Assembly: GCA_964639255.1 (NCBI GenBank)
Contig: CAZXDP010000005.1
Span: 22,168-86,167 of the forward strand
Origin: NZQO01 sp964639255
Lineage (GTDB): Bacteria > Bacteroidota > Bacteroidia > Flavobacteriales > Flavobacteriaceae
DNA: 64,000 nucleotides
Reading direction: 5' to 3'
This document shows positions 62,076 through 64,000 of the stretch, one piece after another. The notes beneath the pieces were generated by a model. It was not told where the DNA came from, ran no database searches, and was given only the letters and a program-made list of their open reading frames with translations. The translations under genes and the position numbers were made by a program. Each line of letters starts with the position of its first letter. Positions within the stretch are counted from its first letter, which is position 1.

Positions 62076-62318
62076 ATGAACAAAAATACCAAATCCCCAC
62101 TTTCGGTCTTTAGTGTTATATGCGGTACGGTAGGCCACAACTACCGAATAACCCGAAAGGTAACCAACCACATCAACGAGTACAAATGTGTGCACTGCGG
62201 GCGCGAAGTTTCAGAGAATGCCTCTGGCACCTTGGAAGATTTGACCCAACGATTGCGCAACGTCAACAACACCCTGGCTACGTTTTTTCAGAAAAAAACA
62301 GAACGCATATCGGCCTAG
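62076..62318 (+). CDS. Small CxxC protein of unknown function
   Basis: 80 residues with a single metal-binding-like knuckle, EYKCVHCGREVSEN (about 35-48), preceded by GTVGHNYRI with a histidine that might complete the site, and followed by an amphipathic helix (DLTQRLRNVNNTLATFFQ). TATATTTA at 62045-62052 is a possible -7 box. It ends four bases before the convergent thiL stop. I do not recognise the family. Confidence 0.65.
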   Translation: MNKNTKSPLSVFSVICGTVGHNYRITRKVTNHINEYKCVHCGREVSENASGTLEDLTQRLRNVNNTLATFFQKKTERISA

Positions 62319-62322
62319 CCAG

Positions 62323-63378
62323 CTATGGTTTTGAGTTGAAGGAACTCCAGCCGCGCGCTACAAGTGGAATTTTCGCATTGGCGCGTGTAATCAAATGCAT
62401 CCCCTCCCTTTCAGCTGTCATATGTCCTATCACAGTGAGGTGCGGATTGCCTTTTATTTTAGGGAAATCTTCTGCAGCAATCGTGAAGAGCAATTCGTAA
62501 TCTTCGCCACCACTCAAGGCAACGGTGGTGCTGTCTAGATTGAACTCTTCGCAGGTGCTTATCACCTGTGGATCTAACGGAATCTTGTCTTCGTACACGT
62601 TACAACCTACATTAGATTGCTTGCAAAGGTGGATAATTTCTGAAGAGAGTCCGTCGCTTATATCGATCATCGAAGAAGGGCGCACCTTTAGCTCAGACAG
62701 CAATGTTTGAATATCGGTACGGGCCTCGGGCTTCAACTGCCTTTCAATTAAATAGGTGTAGGGTTGCAAATCGGGCTGTGCGTTAGGGTTCACCTGGAAA
62801 ACCTGTTTTTCGCGCTCCAGGACTTGAAGCCCGAGATAAGCCGCACCTAGATCTCCGCTCACCACCAGCAAATCGTTCTCTTTGGCCCCGCTGCGGTACA
62901 CCACTTCTTTTGCTTCCGCTTGACCAATAGCGGTGATGCTAATGACGAGGCCCGTACGGGATGAAGTGGTATCGCCTCCCACTATATCGACCTTATAGGT
63001 ATTGGCTGCGGCGTGAATACCCTCATACAATTCGGTCACTGCCTCTACGGGAAAACGGTTAGAAAGCGCAATAGACACCGTGACCTGTTGGGGCACGGCA
63101 TTCATAGCAGCCACATCGCTTATATTGGCAACCATTGCTTTATACCCTAGATGTTTGAGCGGCACATAACCAAGATCGAAATGAACCCCTTCCAATAAAA
63201 AGTCGGTCGTGACAACCTTTACAGTATTTCGAGTGGAAGCGATTACGGCGGCGTCATCTCCCACTCCATACACGGTCGTGCTTTGCTGAATTTTGATATT
63301 CTTGGTAAGGTAGTCTATAAGTCCAAACTCCCCCAAATCTGAAATGGGGGTCTTCTGGCTGTCCTTGTCTTCTAGCAT
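62323..63378 (-). CDS. thiL: Thiamine-monophosphate kinase
   Basis: 351 residues. It phosphorylates thiamine monophosphate to thiamine diphosphate, the cofactor needed by OdhA. PurM-like fold motifs are visible: GVGDDAAVI (about 40-48), TDFLLEGVHFDLGYVPLKHLGYKAMVANISDVAAM, VGGDTTSSRTGLVISITAIG, and DISDGLSSEIIHLCKQS in the second half, with LSGGEDYELLFT. The ATG at 63378 is well supported. CAAAAATA at 63402-63409 (TATTTTTG on the minus strand) is its probable -7 box. Confidence 0.95.
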   Translation of the reverse strand: MLEDKDSQKTPISDLGEFGLIDYLTKNIKIQQSTTVYGVGDDAAVIASTRNTVKVVTTDFLLEGVHFDLGYVPLKHLGYKAMVANISDVAAMNAVPQQVTVSIALSNRFPVEAVTELYEGIHAAANTYKVDIVGGDTTSSRTGLVISITAIGQAEAKEVVYRSGAKENDLLVVSGDLGAAYLGLQVLEREKQVFQVNPNAQPDLQPYTYLIERQLKPEARTDIQTLLSELKVRPSSMIDISDGLSSEIIHLCKQSNVGCNVYEDKIPLDPQVISTCEEFNLDSTTVALSGGEDYELLFTIAAEDFPKIKGNPHLTVIGHMTAEREGMHLITRANAKIPLVARGWSSFNSKP

Positions 63379-63401
63379 CGCGATTGGTTTCAGTTAGAAT
63401 G

Positions 63402-63409
63402 CAAAAATA
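63402..63409 (-). promoter_or_regulatory. -7 box for thiL
   Basis: TATTTTTG on the minus strand, 23 bases before the thiL ATG. No TTG lies at the expected distance. Confidence 0.45.
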
Positions 63410-63609
63410 ATCCTATTGAAATGCAAAGCCTTATATATTCAAGAAAAAAAGAAATGGCCACCGAGATAACAATGTGATGAAACAAAATCTTTCAGCATTT
63501 TTCTTACAAAAAGTTGTATGTTTGTTCGGTTTCAAATAAAATTGCTTCTATCTTTTTAGAGAATAGGCCTTTATTTAATCAAATTTACAATTCTTCTATA
63601 CTTCCATTT

Positions 63610-64000
63610 ATGAAACAACTATTACTCATCCCAATTTATGTATTGGCCACTGTGGTGTTGGTAGGACAAACACCGTGCAATAATGGTATGGCAGGCCCGT
63701 ATCCCTGCAATGGATACGATTTACAATCGCAACTTTCCCTATCAACCTTCAATGCTGGCGCTGGCAATGACAGTTGGGGATGGACCGATCCACAAACTGG
63801 CACAGAATACGTACTTATGGGATTGGATAATGGCACGGGGTTCGTCGACATCTCAGACCCAGTAAATCCAGTTTATCTTGGCAAACTGCCAACCCATACA
63901 ACAAGTAGTTCGTGGCGCGATGTGAAGGTGTATAACAATTATGCTTTTGTAGTTAGCGAAGCGGGCGGACATGGTATGCAGGTATTCGATCTTACACGCT
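63610..64000 (+). CDS. Choice-of-anchor B family / LVIVD-repeat secreted protein, 3'-truncated by the window
   Basis: ATG at 63610 begins MKQLLLIPIYVLATVVLVGQ, a signal peptide, followed by TPCNNGMAGPYPCNGYDL. Repeat units typical of LVIVD/choice-of-anchor B proteins come next (NDSWGWTDPQTGTEYVLMGLDNG, GFVDISDPVNPVYLG, SWRDVKVYNNYAFVVSEAGGHG). The frame stays open to base 64000 (about 130 residues seen). These proteins are extracellular propellers in Bacteroidota and often carry a T9SS sorting domain, but the C-terminus is outside the window. TATGTTTG at 63517-63524 may be its -7 box. Confidence 0.85.
   Translation, partial: MKQLLLIPIYVLATVVLVGQTPCNNGMAGPYPCNGYDLQSQLSLSTFNAGAGNDSWGWTDPQTGTEYVLMGLDNGTGFVDISDPVNPVYLGKLPTHTTSSSWRDVKVYNNYAFVVSEAGGHGMQVFDLTR

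Overview
The window looks like chromosomal backbone of a member of the Bacteroidota, most likely a marine-type Flavobacteriaceae. The support is: -33 TTG / -7 TAnnTTTG(A) promoters and no obvious Shine-Dalgarno sites; a SusC/SusD pair; a secreted protein with a type IX secretion sorting domain; a single-subunit cytochrome b SdhC; a flavobacterial-style 924-residue 2-oxoglutarate dehydrogenase E1; and family matches throughout that are typical of this group. No genus can be assigned from the sequence alone. No CRISPR array, prophage or canonical insertion sequence was seen.

Layout. 1-7290 is an informational block: polA (5' end outside the window), rplM-rpsI, rpsB, tsf, pyrH, frr, with structured intergenic regions between them. 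7378-14800 holds a stand-alone DUF5686-like barrel, an MMPL/RND-type permease, asnS, rpoN and a membrane protein. 14795-17952 (minus strand) carries a PorT-family barrel and an exbB / 4-TM protein / exbD / exbD energising operon, followed by tRNA-Ser(GGA) and tatD-ansA. 20066-23422 has a retropepsin-like protease, a TPR sensor kinase with its LuxR-type response regulator, and a 44-residue membrane protein. 23510-29235 has odhA-odhB, a small outer-membrane protein and a polyprenyl diphosphate synthase. 29334-36131 is a complete TetR-TolC-HlyD-RND efflux operon with a palindromic operator over its promoter. 36155-40434 is an isolated SusD/SusC pair. 40610-49290 has aspS, a CLC chloride transporter, a cold-shock protein, tadA, an ankyrin protein, an aminotransferase and a hybrid sensor kinase. 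49270-53294 has a divergent Vsr-like nuclease and the sdhCAB operon. 53515-57453 has a T9SS cargo protein and a VPS10/BNR-repeat protein. 57523-58141 is a DUF559 nuclease gene between two MITE-like repeats. 58220-64000 has an aminopeptidase P, a DUF3784 protein, brnQ, an alpha/beta hydrolase, a small CxxC protein, thiL and the start of a choice-of-anchor B protein.

How the genes work together. Most of the window is housekeeping: translation, replication and repair, the TCA cycle (odhAB, sdhCAB), tRNA charging and editing, and cofactor and isoprenoid synthesis. The envelope theme is strong: TonB-energising ExbB/ExbD proteins, a SusCD importer, two RND-type exporters, several barrels and a T9SS cargo protein. 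Two sensor kinases share a signal peptide-TPR-TM-kinase layout.

The best candidate for something under-described is the DUF559 nuclease cassette at 57523-58141. It is flanked by two directly oriented double-hairpin repeats, each with its own terminal inverted repeats. Secondary candidates are the Vsr-like nuclease at 49270-49743, which lacks the zinc ligands and one catalytic histidine of classical Vsr, and a multi-stem RNA leader before rpsB.
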